Assembly: GCA_964459495.1 (NCBI GenBank)
Contig: CAYWNK010000002.1
Coordinates: 1-64,000, forward strand
Direction of reading: 5' to 3'
DNA length: 64,000 bases
Source: CAYWNK01 sp964459495
GTDB lineage: Bacteria > Planctomycetota > UBA1135 > GCA-002686595
Part shown: piece by piece, positions 1 through 8,660 of the stretch
How the letters are laid out: every line of letters starts with the position of its first letter
How positions within the stretch are numbered: position 1 is the stretch's first letter
Notes under the pieces: model-generated
What the model saw: the letters and a program-made list of their open reading frames with translations, nothing else
The model's database searches: none
What the model was told of the DNA's origin: nothing
Program-made: the position numbers and the translations under genes

Positions 1-459
1 GCCCTCCCCTGGGCGCAGTGGCGATCGACCGGTCAGATTGAGGTGGTCGGTCAGGCGCATCAGCGAGGGCACCTGCCACTCCGGGCGCATCCCGCCCGCG
101 GCGTTGGTCAGCACCAGGCTGCGAACCCCCAGCTGCGCCGCCGCGCGGACGCTGCGGGTGGCCTCCTCGGCAGACCAGCCCTCGTACAGATGGACCCGGC
201 CCTGCTGGACGAGCACCGGCACGCCTTCGAGGCGCCCCACCACAAAACGCCCGGCGTGGCCGGGTACCGCGGAACGGGGCATGCCCGCCAAGTCCCCGAA
301 CGGCAGGGGTCGCGCCTCTTCCAGGGAATCCGCCATCGCCCCAAGGCCCGAACCCAGCACCAGCATCACCTCGATGCCCTCGATCCCGGCGCCGGCCATG
401 CTCGTCGCCAGCTGATCCTCGGGTCGCGCTCCGGACCGCGCCCCCGCGCTACCCGCCAT
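1..459 (-). CDS. punA: Purine nucleoside phosphorylase, trimeric type (3' end beyond the window)
   Basis: Phosphorolysis of purine nucleosides to base plus ribose-1-phosphate, in the cytoplasm. Only the first 153 codons are inside the window; the C-terminus lies past the left edge. Visible family motifs in order are the phosphate-binding GSGLG (residues 36-40), PGHAG (66-70), GRVHLYEG (87-94, carrying the phosphate-site His) and TNAAGG (118-123). This is the trimeric PNP-II arrangement rather than hexameric DeoD. The start ATG shares one base with the stop of the upstream transporter gene (TGATG), so translation is probably coupled: nucleosides imported by the transporter would be cleaved by this enzyme. 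Identification is firm; the exact substrate range (guanosine/inosine versus xanthosine) cannot be told from the fragment. Confidence 0.93.
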   Translation of the reverse strand, partial: MAGSAGARSGARPEDQLATSMAGAGIEGIEVMLVLGSGLGAMADSLEEARPLPFGDLAGMPRSAVPGHAGRFVVGRLEGVPVLVQQGRVHLYEGWSAEEATRSVRAAAQLGVRSLVLTNAAGGMRPEWQVPSLMRLTDHLNLTGRSPLRPGEG

Positions 460-1796
460 CAAAGGAACATCCCCGCCACGGTCGCCGTCATCCAGGACGC
501 GAACGCGCCCCCGAGCATGGCCCGCATGGCCAGGCGAGAGATCTCGCCACGACGTTCCGGTGCCAACGGCGCGATGCCGCCGATCTGGATACCGATCGAC
601 GAGAAGTTCGCGAACCCACACAGGGCGTAGGCAGCCATGCTCATCGAGCGCTCGGACATCCCGCCGCTCGCCTGGAGCTCCGCCATCGCTCCGAACGCGA
701 TGAACTCGTTCACCGCGACCTTGGTACCCAGCAGCGTTCCGAACGACTGGCAGTCGCTCCACTCCACGCCCATCATCCAGGCGACCGGCGAGAAGACCCA
801 GCCGAACAGGCGCGCGAGGGAAAGCTCCGCGCCCGCGACCGTGACTAGGCCAAGACCCGCGTCCACAAGCGCGACGATCGACACGAACGCCACCAGCATC
901 GCCAGCACGTTCAGATACAGCTTCAGGCCATCCGACGTACCGGCGGCGGCCGCGTCGAGCACGTTGACCGGCTTGTCGCCGTCGTCGTCCAGCATCTGGA
1001 CCTCACCCGCGGTTCGCGAGACCTCGGTCTCAGGCACCAGAATCTTGGCGAGCACGAAGGCCGCCGGTGCGGACATGAAGCTGGCCGCCAAGAGATGCCC
1101 CGCAAACTCGGGCCCCAGGATGCCGATGTAGACGGCGAGCACCGAGCCCGCGATGGTCGCAAAGCCGCCCGTCATCAGCGCCATCAGCTCCGAGCGGGTC
1201 ATCGTCGACACGTAGGGACGCACGACCAGGGGCGCCTCGGTCTGCCCCACGAAAACGTTCGCAGCCATGGCCAGGGACTCGGCGCCCGACACCCGCAGCA
1301 ACTTCGACATCACCACGGCCAACAGCCAGATGATGCGCTGCATGATCCCCAGGTAGTAGAGGATCGCCATCAGCGCAGAGAAGTACAGGATCGTCGGCAG
1401 CGCCTTGAAGGCAAAGGAGACGATGCCGATCGACAGACCCTTGTTCTCGGCGTGCTGGAATGGGAAGCCCTGAAAGTACGCCACCTCCGCGGGGGGCGGC
1501 ATGGAGCCATTCGCGAGCGGCGTCTGGACCTCGGCAACCTGGAAGCCGGTCAGCAGGTCGCCAAAGACCATGCGGGCGCCCTGTTCCCCGAAGGACAGGA
1601 TGGTGGTCGCGAACACCGACATGCTGTCGAGTACGGAACGCCCGACCCCGGTTTTGAGGACCAGAATGGCCAGCACGATCTGCATGGCTAGGCCGCCCAG
1701 GATCACCCGCAGGTTGACCCGGCTCCGATTGCTGGACAAGAGCCAAGCTAGGCCGCAGAAGAAGGCTAGGCCCATCGATGCGCGCAGGACGTTCAT
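459..1796 (-). CDS. nupC: NupC-type concentrative nucleoside transporter
   Basis: A 445-residue inner-membrane protein of the CNT family, which imports nucleosides with H+ or Na+. The N-terminus begins with a hydrophobic segment, followed by a second helix rich in Val/Ile. The centre has the family's conserved stretch ending in GQTEAPLVVRPYV (about residues 196-208), part of the nucleoside-binding core. The C-terminal third has the typical ALCGFANFSSIGIQIGG segment. Length (about 400-450) is normal. It is the first gene of a unit with the purine nucleoside phosphorylase and is transcribed divergently from the sulfotransferase gene. Family assignment is secure; coupling ion and substrate are not visible. 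Confidence 0.94.
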   Translation of the reverse strand: MNVLRASMGLAFFCGLAWLLSSNRSRVNLRVILGGLAMQIVLAILVLKTGVGRSVLDSMSVFATTILSFGEQGARMVFGDLLTGFQVAEVQTPLANGSMPPPAEVAYFQGFPFQHAENKGLSIGIVSFAFKALPTILYFSALMAILYYLGIMQRIIWLLAVVMSKLLRVSGAESLAMAANVFVGQTEAPLVVRPYVSTMTRSELMALMTGGFATIAGSVLAVYIGILGPEFAGHLLAASFMSAPAAFVLAKILVPETEVSRTAGEVQMLDDDGDKPVNVLDAAAAGTSDGLKLYLNVLAMLVAFVSIVALVDAGLGLVTVAGAELSLARLFGWVFSPVAWMMGVEWSDCQSFGTLLGTKVAVNEFIAFGAMAELQASGGMSERSMSMAAYALCGFANFSSIGIQIGGIAPLAPERRGEISRLAMRAMLGGAFASWMTATVAGMFL

Positions 1797-1935
1797 AGGG
1801 GGGACAGTTTAGCCGGATCGCTCCTCTGGGTCCTCAAGTTCACAGACTGCCGGACCCCGGGCTGCCGCGGGCGCCGATTCAGCGTTCCGATGTAGCTCCC
1901 ACTGAAGGGTCCGGCTTATTGCTACAAGGGTCCCT

Positions 1936-3360
1936 GTGGACAAGAGACAAAAGCGAGCAAAGCGGGCGAAAGAGCGCAAGGCAGCACAGGGCCGCGCTCA
2001 GGCAAGTGCATCCCGGGTCGATCCGGCGGCAATCGAGCAGGCCCTGAAGAGTTCCCACGCCGACCTGCGCGCCGGCAAGCTCGAGCGCGCAGAGAAGGCG
2101 CTGCGCCGCGCCCTGAAGGCGGCGCCGGGGGAAACACGACTGGTGGCCAACCTGCTCAACGTGCTTGAGAACCAGGGCCGGCACGTGGAGTCCCTGGCGA
2201 CCGCTGAACGCTGTGTGAAGCTCAATCCGGATTCCAGCGACGCACACAACAACCTGGGCGCGCTGCGCAAATTCGAGGGCCAGCTCGACGAGGCAGCAGC
2301 GAGCTTCCGGCGTGCCGTAGAGCTCGGACCGCGCCATGCAGAGGCCTGGCGCAACCTCGGCAGCGTCCAGCCCTACACCGATCCCCAGCACCCCGACTTC
2401 GCCGCGATGGAGCAGGCGCTCGGATCCCTGCCCGCCCGGGGGCCCCTGCAGGTCAGCCTGCACTTTGCCCTCGGCCGGGGGCTGGAACAGGTCGGCCGCT
2501 TCGACGAGGCCTTCGAGCATTACGCCTCGGGCAACCGCCACCACCGCTCCCGAATGTCCTACCGGAAAGACGCGTTCGAACAGGTCGTCGACCGGACGAT
2601 CGACGTCCAAGACGCCGCCTTCCTGGGCGGCACGTCCATGGCCCCGACCTCTGCCGGCGAGGCCCCGATCCTGGTGGTCGGCATGCCACGTTCAGGCTCG
2701 ACTCTGGTGGAACAGATCCTCAGCAGCCATCCGGCGGTCGAGGGCGCCGGCGAGGTCCCCGATCTTCCGCAGGTCCTGCGTCCCTACAGCGAAGACCCCA
2801 CCGAGCTGCCCAACATCCTCGCCGGACTCGACTCCACTGAGCATGCCGCGATCGGCCAGCGCTATGCCGCGCGCCTGCGCGCCCGTGCACAGGGCGCGGA
2901 GCGCGTCGTCGACAAGTACCTGACCAACTTCCTGCACGCCGGCATTCTGCACCGGGCTCTGCCCAGCGCCCGCATCGTCCATTGTCGCCGGGGCCGCAGG
3001 GACAACGGCTTCGCGTGCTTCGCCACTCTGTTCACAACCAGCGTCCCTTTCGTCTATCAGCTGGACGAGATCGCCCATGCCATGGACCAGCATGACCGCA
3101 TGCTGGCCCACTGGATCGAACACATCCCGGGCTATGTCCTCGAGGTCTCCTATGAGGACCTGGTGCGGGACCAAGAGGCCCAAACCCGGCGTCTGCTAGA
3201 GTTTGCAGGCCTCCCCTGGGATGAGGCCTGCCTAGGGTTCCACGCGACCCGGCGGCGGGTGACTTCGGCCAGCGCCGCCCAGGTGCGCCAACCGCTCTAC
3301 ACCCATTCGATCGGGAGAGCCGAGCCCTTCGCCAGGTGGCTTGACCCGCTGGCTTGTTAG
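1936..3360 (+). CDS. TPR-repeat sulfotransferase
   Basis: Predicted transfer of sulfate from PAPS to an unknown acceptor. The 474-residue protein begins with a basic stretch, then about three TPR-like units (residues 25-150, including NPDSSDAHNNLGALRKFEGQ). A Sulfotransfer_3-type domain follows, with the 5'-phosphosulfate loop GMPRSGSTLVEQILSSHP near residues 247-265. The family's C-terminal RQPLYTHSIGRAEPF segment is present. The usual RDP motif after the central strand is changed to CRRGRRDNG. The start is a GTG with AAGGG five bases upstream; AAGGGTCC also occurs as a direct repeat 21 bp apart (1905-1912 and 1926-1933). The gene ends tail to tail with the next, sharing TTAG. The acceptor may be protein tyrosine or glycan; the sequence does not decide. 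Confidence 0.88.
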   Translation: MDKRQKRAKRAKERKAAQGRAQASASRVDPAAIEQALKSSHADLRAGKLERAEKALRRALKAAPGETRLVANLLNVLENQGRHVESLATAERCVKLNPDSSDAHNNLGALRKFEGQLDEAAASFRRAVELGPRHAEAWRNLGSVQPYTDPQHPDFAAMEQALGSLPARGPLQVSLHFALGRGLEQVGRFDEAFEHYASGNRHHRSRMSYRKDAFEQVVDRTIDVQDAAFLGGTSMAPTSAGEAPILVVGMPRSGSTLVEQILSSHPAVEGAGEVPDLPQVLRPYSEDPTELPNILAGLDSTEHAAIGQRYAARLRARAQGAERVVDKYLTNFLHAGILHRALPSARIVHCRRGRRDNGFACFATLFTTSVPFVYQLDEIAHAMDQHDRMLAHWIEHIPGYVLEVSYEDLVRDQEAQTRRLLEFAGLPWDEACLGFHATRRRVTSASAAQVRQPLYTHSIGRAEPFARWLDPLAC

Positions 3361-4067
3361 CCCGGGCGACCAGCGGCTTGGCGGTAGGCCGACACGATCA
3401 TCATGTAGGACACCGGGAAGCTGATCAGGAGGCCGACCCCGAGCGCGAACACGCCGAGCATGCCGATGATCCCAGCCACGATGCTGAGCAGGATCATGCG
3501 ACCCCAGACCGGCCCCGTGATGCCCCAGGAGGCCTTCAGCGCATCGATCGCAGGGAGTTCCTGATCGACGAGGAAAAGAAAGGCAAACGAGAGCCGGGAC
3601 ATGATCAGCACGCTGAATGCCAAGCTGACCAACGATCCGATCCACTCGAGGAAGAAGCTGCCGGTGAGTGACCCGACGAAGCTGACCGAGTTCCCGAGCA
3701 GACCGAGCCCAAACAGGCAGAGGCCCAGCACCAGGCTCGGCGCGAGCTTCTTCTTGTAGTCGTTGAAGCCCGAGAAAATGTCGGAGAACTCCGGGCGTTC
3801 GTCATGCACGTTGAGGGCAAAGCGGGTCCCGCCCCAGGCCATCACAGGCACGACCAGGAGGATCCCGATAATCGTGAAGTAGCTGAGCATCGTCACGATG
3901 AATGAAACGAACGCCGCACCGAGGATCAGGCCTAGGTAGGCCAGCGTCCGGTTCCAACCGTCGGACAGGCATTTCTCCAGCAGGAAGGTCCCGGATCCCT
4001 TGAGGGGATCGAGCTTGTCGTCAGGAGCTACGTTCGATTCGGGTGCGCTGTAGGGATTGTCAGTCAT
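3357..4067 (-). CDS. Multipass membrane protein with NPYSAP start
   Basis: A 236-residue integral membrane protein of unknown function. It starts MTDNPYSAPESN, an N-terminal NPY-x-AP signature seen in many planctomycetal membrane proteins (family knowledge). Five or six hydrophobic segments follow (about residues 40-95, 120-175 and 190-225), including a glycine-rich last one. The pattern resembles DUF975/GYF-like membrane proteins, in which a long amphipathic start precedes paired helices, but no catalytic motif is visible. The start at 4067 was chosen because the longer reading frame upstream is low-complexity and lacks the signature. It follows the pyrimidine-nucleoside phosphorylase gene by 68 bp on the same strand and may share its transcript. 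Confidence 0.75.
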   Translation of the reverse strand: MTDNPYSAPESNVAPDDKLDPLKGSGTFLLEKCLSDGWNRTLAYLGLILGAAFVSFIVTMLSYFTIIGILLVVPVMAWGGTRFALNVHDERPEFSDIFSGFNDYKKKLAPSLVLGLCLFGLGLLGNSVSFVGSLTGSFFLEWIGSLVSLAFSVLIMSRLSFAFLFLVDQELPAIDALKASWGITGPVWGRMILLSIVAGIIGMLGVFALGVGLLISFPVSYMMIVSAYRQAAGRPG

Positions 4068-4135
4068 GGTCTTCAGGGGGACGAAACGGCTGAGCAGTAG
4101 AGGGGCGTGGAGCACCCCGCGATACCGAAAAAACC

Positions 4136-5431
4136 TCAGCTCAGCCGTTTGCCCAGCAGTGGCCCCGGCGGGGGGCCCTGCAGTCTGATCGATTCGCTGA
4201 GCAGCGCCAAGGCCAGGTCCAGGCCCGAACCCGCGTGATGAACCTCGGCGAGGACCTCTCCCGCCCTGACTGTGTCCCCCGCGAAGCACTTCCAAACCAC
4301 GCCTACGCCCGGATCGATCAAGTCTCCGGGCGCGACTCGGCCCCCGCCCAATGCAGCGACCGCATACCCGACTTGCCGGCAGTCGGAGAACCCGAGCACG
4401 CCGCTGCCTGGGGCCACAAAATCCACCTTCTTAGGGGCCACCGGCAGGCGCTGAGGCTCGTCGACGACGCCTGGGTCTCCGCCCTGGGCGGCCAGCATGG
4501 CCTGGAAGACCCGAGCCGCCTGGCCGTCGTCGAGAGCCTCCGCGATGCGCCGGGCACCTTCGTCCGCCCCCCCGCATAGCCCTCCCGCCAACAACAGATC
4601 CCCGCCCAGCGCCAGCACCAGCTCACGCAGGTCCGCTGGACCGCCGCCATGCAAGCACTCGATCGACTCGACAACCTCTAGGGAATGGCCCACCGCCGCC
4701 CCCAGCGGGGCCTCCATCGAGCTCATGCGCGCGACAGCCCGCAGCCCGAACCCACGGGCCAGGTCCAGCATTGTGCGCGCCAGCTCCTCCCCCTTGGCCG
4801 GATCTGGCAAGAACGCTCCGGTCCCGAACTTCACGTCCAGCACGAGAGCGTCCAGGCCTTCGCAGATCTTCTTAGAGAGAATCGAGCTGGCGATCAGGGG
4901 AATGGACTCGACCAGGTCGGTCGCATCACGCAGGGCATAGAGTCTGCCGTCGACGGGAACCAGGTCCGCCGTTTGAGCGGCGATCCCGCAGCCGACTTCA
5001 CCGACTTGCCGCTGCAGATCCTCCAGGCTCAGAGCCGTCCGCAGCCCGGGCACGGCCTCGAGCTTGTCCAGCGTACCGCCGGTATGCCCGAGTCCACGGC
5101 CCGAGATCATGGGCACGCGTGCACCACAGGCCGCAAGCGCAGGCGCTAGCGGCAGCGAGACCTTGTCACCAATGCCCCCGGTGGAGTGCTTGTCGAGAAC
5201 GGGTCGTCCATCGTCGGGCCAAGCGAGCACCGGACTCCCCAGCAACATCCCGCGTGTCCAAGCGACCAGCTCATCCGGCTCCATGCCGCGCAGGTAGATC
5301 GCCATCAAAAGCGCGCTGACGAGGGTCTCCGGCACATCCCCGGCCAGGTAGCCCCCAAAGAACTCCTCGACCTGATCCGGTTCTAGCGCGCGGCCGTCAC
5401 GTTTGGCCCGCAGCATCCGTCGGTAGTCCAT
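4136..5431 (-). CDS. deoA: Pyrimidine-nucleoside (thymidine) phosphorylase
   Basis: Reversible phosphorolysis of thymidine/uridine to base and (deoxy)ribose-1-phosphate. The 431-residue length is normal. Diagnostic motifs are the phosphate site KHSTGGIGDKVSL (residues 81-93), the family signature SGRGLGHTGGTLDKLE (110-125) and the SSILSKKICEGLDALVLDVK segment in the pyrimidine-binding core. The C-terminal domain ends with the usual PGDLIDPGVGV-type barrel-sandwich region. The start is at the MDYRRML codon; a longer frame upstream is arginine-rich and not family-like. With punA, nupC and deoB within 9 kb it completes a nucleoside-salvage set feeding pentose-1-phosphates to phosphopentomutase. 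Confidence 0.95.
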   Translation of the reverse strand: MDYRRMLRAKRDGRALEPDQVEEFFGGYLAGDVPETLVSALLMAIYLRGMEPDELVAWTRGMLLGSPVLAWPDDGRPVLDKHSTGGIGDKVSLPLAPALAACGARVPMISGRGLGHTGGTLDKLEAVPGLRTALSLEDLQRQVGEVGCGIAAQTADLVPVDGRLYALRDATDLVESIPLIASSILSKKICEGLDALVLDVKFGTGAFLPDPAKGEELARTMLDLARGFGLRAVARMSSMEAPLGAAVGHSLEVVESIECLHGGGPADLRELVLALGGDLLLAGGLCGGADEGARRIAEALDDGQAARVFQAMLAAQGGDPGVVDEPQRLPVAPKKVDFVAPGSGVLGFSDCRQVGYAVAALGGGRVAPGDLIDPGVGVVWKCFAGDTVRAGEVLAEVHHAGSGLDLALALLSESIRLQGPPPGPLLGKRLS

Positions 5432-5532
5432 GGCTCGGAGTCTAGCCCCAGAACCCACGCGATCCTCCCCGCTACCCGCAAACCGAACGAAGGGCCTAGG
5501 TCCGCCCTCCGCCGCCACGCGGTGAGTGGCCG

Positions 5533-5946
5533 CTATCGACGTGTGTGCTTGAAATTCTGCAGCAACCGGAGCGCGTAGCCGATGCCTTCCCCAGCGGGCT
5601 CACTGACAGCCATCATGAAGTCGGAGAAGGCCTCGTGCTCCCGGACGATCTCATCCGAGCTGATGAATCCCATTCGCCAGTCGCCGAATTCCCGCTTCTC
5701 GATAGGACGATCCAGCATGTGGATCATGCCCCTGTGCCTGGGGTCCCGCCCGATGCGCGCCAGGGTTGCCGCGACTCTGCCGCGTTCCCCCTCAAGCACC
5801 TGGATGAAGTTGCCGTCGTGGAACAACAGCATTCCCGACAGGCCGCTCTCTTCGTTCTTGAGGCGGGATTGCACCAGGATCCCCTGGATGTCGTCCTGCG
5901 ACAGGTCGAAGGCAGCTGAGCTGACGTATACGGATTGAGACTCCAT
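5533..5946 (-). CDS. BLUF-domain blue-light photoreceptor
   Basis: A 137-residue, single-domain flavin-binding protein predicted to sense blue light. All core BLUF residues are visible with a constant offset of 14 from AppA: Tyr7 (AppA Tyr21), Asn31 (Asn45), Gln49 in GNFIQVLEG (Gln63), and Trp90 and Met92 in FGDWRMGF (Trp104, Met106). The flavin hydrogen-bond network should therefore be intact. No output domain is fused; the roughly 40-residue C-terminal tail is predicted helical, as in short BLUF proteins that act through partners. It precedes the deoA gene by 101 bp on the same strand and is divergent from a glycosyltransferase gene; neither neighbour is an obvious partner (no EAL/GGDEF or regulator next to it). 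Confidence 0.93.
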   Translation of the reverse strand: MESQSVYVSSAAFDLSQDDIQGILVQSRLKNEESGLSGMLLFHDGNFIQVLEGERGRVAATLARIGRDPRHRGMIHMLDRPIEKREFGDWRMGFISSDEIVREHEAFSDFMMAVSEPAGEGIGYALRLLQNFKHTRR

Positions 5947-6140
5947 GGGCCAGGACTTCTCATCGGCGGTACATCCGCTGGCCTGGAACCGAAGCTCGCA
6001 ACCCGGTCAATTCCGAGAATCGACACCTGGATAGGAGCCCCAGGACCGTTTTGGGGCAGCCCGGGAGCGGCTGCTTCATATCGGTGCAACGAAGGTCGAT
6101 CCCTCTAGTGAACAGACTTCGGTTCAAGCCCACGCTTCCC

Positions 6141-8660
6141 ATGCACAGCCAGCACAACCCGACCCCTGACCTCCGGCCCCAAGACCCTGGGGCCCAGCCC
6201 AACCTTGAGCTGACCGTGGTCATTCCCACCCATGGGCGCACGGACAAGCTGGCCAAGCTTCTCGACCGCATCGAGCAGCAGACCCTGGACAGGGACCGGT
6301 TCGAGTGCTTTGTCGTCGACGATGGCAGCCCCGAGCCGGTGCATGTCGATTCATCGCGCTACAGCTTCAAGCTGACCCTGATGCGCTGCAACCAAGGTGG
6401 TCCCGGACACGCTCGCAATCAGGCGCTGCCCTACTCCCGTGGTCGCTACACCCTCTACCTGAACGACGACTCCGTCCCGGCACTGGACCTGCTCGAACAG
6501 CACCTTGCCGCCCACGCGCGGAGCTCCGAGAAGACGGTTGTGCTCGGCACCTTCCCCTTCACGGTCGATGCCATGAAGAGCACGTTCGTGCAGGTGCTCG
6601 CCGAAACGGACCTTCTGTTCACGTTCACCAATCTACCCGCCAACCAAGACCTCAACTGGCGCTACTTCTGGACCTGCAATCTGTCTGTGTCCACCGAGGG
6701 CCTCCGGCAGGTAGACGGCTTTGACGCCAAGCTTTTTTCAGAGCCCATCGTCGAGGACGTGGAAATCGGATACCGCCTGGAGAAGCACGGCTATATGGTC
6801 CGGCATTTTCCAAGCTGTAAGGCTGAGCACGACCATCGCTTGGAGCCCCTGGGCTATTTCGACCGCATGGAAAGGCTCGGCTTTTTCCTCACGCGGATGT
6901 GGGCCAAGCACAACGACCCCACCATCCTCTGGTCGCGTGACGACAACCAACTGGAAAGCCTGATCTTCGAGTCTCTCGACGGGGGTGAACAAAAACTGCG
7001 GGCCGTGGACAGCATGATTCGAGCGCTGGAGATCATCGAAAATGAGGCTGCCGGCAGGAAGCTGGACCCGCAGACCATCGAGAACGTGCGGAGTGTTGTC
7101 GCCAAGGTCGGACTGGGGCCCTGGCAGCACGGCATCCACCACGCCATCACCGGAGTGGACGCACGGGCACTCGCGAAGAGTGGCCCTCCCAAGGGCAAGC
7201 TCACCACCCTCGTGATGGTGTCCTACAACGCCCTGGCGACCACTCGGAACTGCATTGATTCCCTGCGCCGAACCGCTGATCCCTCCTACCCGACCGAACT
7301 CATCGTGGTCGACAACGGCTCGACCGACGGCAGCGCCGAGTGGCTCTCCTCGCAGCCCGATGTCCGCCTCATCGCGAACGGCAGCAACGTCGGAGCTCCC
7401 GCTGCCCGCAACCAGGCCCTCGCCCAGGGATATGGCGACTATGTGTGCTTTGTCGACAACGATATTGTCGTCACGCAGGGCTGGCTGGAACGCGCCCAAT
7501 ACCACGCGGCAGCCGATCCCAGGGTGGGTTGCGTCTGCTTCGTAGCCCAACGCGCGTCCAAAGACCAGGTCGTCGAATACGACGGCGACGGCTCTGAGGC
7601 CCAGCTCGAGGCCTTTGCCTCAGAACGATTGAAGGACTACCACCGCCAAGGCAAGGAGACGAGCCTGTTCGCCTCGTTTGGCGTGCTGGTCAAAAGCGCC
7701 GTAATCGACACCATCGGAGGCTTCGATGTGGCGTTCTCCCCCTGGGGCTTCGAGGACGATGACTTCTCCATGCGCAGCCTGCGCGCCGGCTTTCGCAACC
7801 GAGTAGCCCTCGATGTCTTCGTTTACCACGCCCCCTACCTGGACGCGAGCAAGCAAAAGAGGCACGTGGACCACCTGTATGCCAACTGGGAGACCTTCTC
7901 GCGCAAGTGGGGCCCCGCGAACGCCCCCGTTCCCGAGATCTTCGACTACGACGCTCTTGAGCTGGCCAAAGCAGCAACCGAGTCCAAAGTCGCGCTCTAC
8001 TGCCATCTGGTGGCTCCGGAGCAGGAGCCCGACCCCGCGCCTGTCGGAGCCGTTGCCCCTGCCGCAGCCGCCCCCATGGTGGCCGTGCCCGAATCAGCTG
8101 ACAGCGGTCCCGTGGCGCGCGCGATCGCGAGCCTGCAGAACCTCGACCTCGAGGCAATCGAGCAGTGTGGTCCCGGTGGCCCCGAGCTCGCGGCGCTGGC
8201 CGCAGAGCAGCTGAACCAGCTGCTCAACCCACCGGCGGCGGTGAGCCCAACTCTGACCCCCGAGCCCATGGCCCTGCGCACCGATGCCCAGCAACGCTTC
8301 CTAGCCTGGCCGCGCTATGACGTCGACGCGGAGCTCGAAACGCTACTCGGCGAGTACGGACCTGTCCTGTGCACAAGCGACAGCGTCTGCCTATGCCTAC
8401 GCCATGACCCCGCCGTGGATGTGCCTCTCGGAGATGCGATCGAGCGCCTGCAAAGCGTCTATACCAGGGTCCTCGGCGACCGCGAGCTCGAGGTTCTGGT
8501 CGTCGATGACCCCCTCGGACTGGATCAGCTTCCGGCGCTGGGACAGGCCGTGCTAGCCACGATCGAACTCACCCCCGAAGACCCCCGCCGCAACGCCTTC
8601 CTACGCGGCACGGGCGCAGCCCGCGTGAACAGCGCGGGCGCGCTTGCCTCGACGATCTAG
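6141..8660 (+). CDS. Protein with two GT2-type glycosyltransferase domains
   Basis: An 839-residue cytoplasmic enzyme predicted to transfer sugars from nucleotide donors. The first GT-A fold begins at LELTVVIPTHGRTDKL (about residues 20-35), with YLNDDSVPALDLLEQH as its DxD-like region. The second begins at TLVMVSYNAL (about 355), with VVDNGSTDGSAEWL and FVDNDIVVTQGWLERA, and ends near residue 620. A proline/alanine-rich linker and an unrecognised C-terminal part of about 190 residues follow. The start is uncertain: the ATG chosen has no Shine-Dalgarno site, and a TTG at 6051 with AGGA just upstream would add 30 residues. It overlaps the deoB gene tail to tail by CTAG. Substrates are unknown; surface polysaccharide or glycoprotein decoration is plausible. 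Confidence 0.88.
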   Translation: MHSQHNPTPDLRPQDPGAQPNLELTVVIPTHGRTDKLAKLLDRIEQQTLDRDRFECFVVDDGSPEPVHVDSSRYSFKLTLMRCNQGGPGHARNQALPYSRGRYTLYLNDDSVPALDLLEQHLAAHARSSEKTVVLGTFPFTVDAMKSTFVQVLAETDLLFTFTNLPANQDLNWRYFWTCNLSVSTEGLRQVDGFDAKLFSEPIVEDVEIGYRLEKHGYMVRHFPSCKAEHDHRLEPLGYFDRMERLGFFLTRMWAKHNDPTILWSRDDNQLESLIFESLDGGEQKLRAVDSMIRALEIIENEAAGRKLDPQTIENVRSVVAKVGLGPWQHGIHHAITGVDARALAKSGPPKGKLTTLVMVSYNALATTRNCIDSLRRTADPSYPTELIVVDNGSTDGSAEWLSSQPDVRLIANGSNVGAPAARNQALAQGYGDYVCFVDNDIVVTQGWLERAQYHAAADPRVGCVCFVAQRASKDQVVEYDGDGSEAQLEAFASERLKDYHRQGKETSLFASFGVLVKSAVIDTIGGFDVAFSPWGFEDDDFSMRSLRAGFRNRVALDVFVYHAPYLDASKQKRHVDHLYANWETFSRKWGPANAPVPEIFDYDALELAKAATESKVALYCHLVAPEQEPDPAPVGAVAPAAAAPMVAVPESADSGPVARAIASLQNLDLEAIEQCGPGGPELAALAAEQLNQLLNPPAAVSPTLTPEPMALRTDAQQRFLAWPRYDVDAELETLLGEYGPVLCTSDSVCLCLRHDPAVDVPLGDAIERLQSVYTRVLGDRELEVLVVDDPLGLDQLPALGQAVLATIELTPEDPRRNAFLRGTGAARVNSAGALASTI

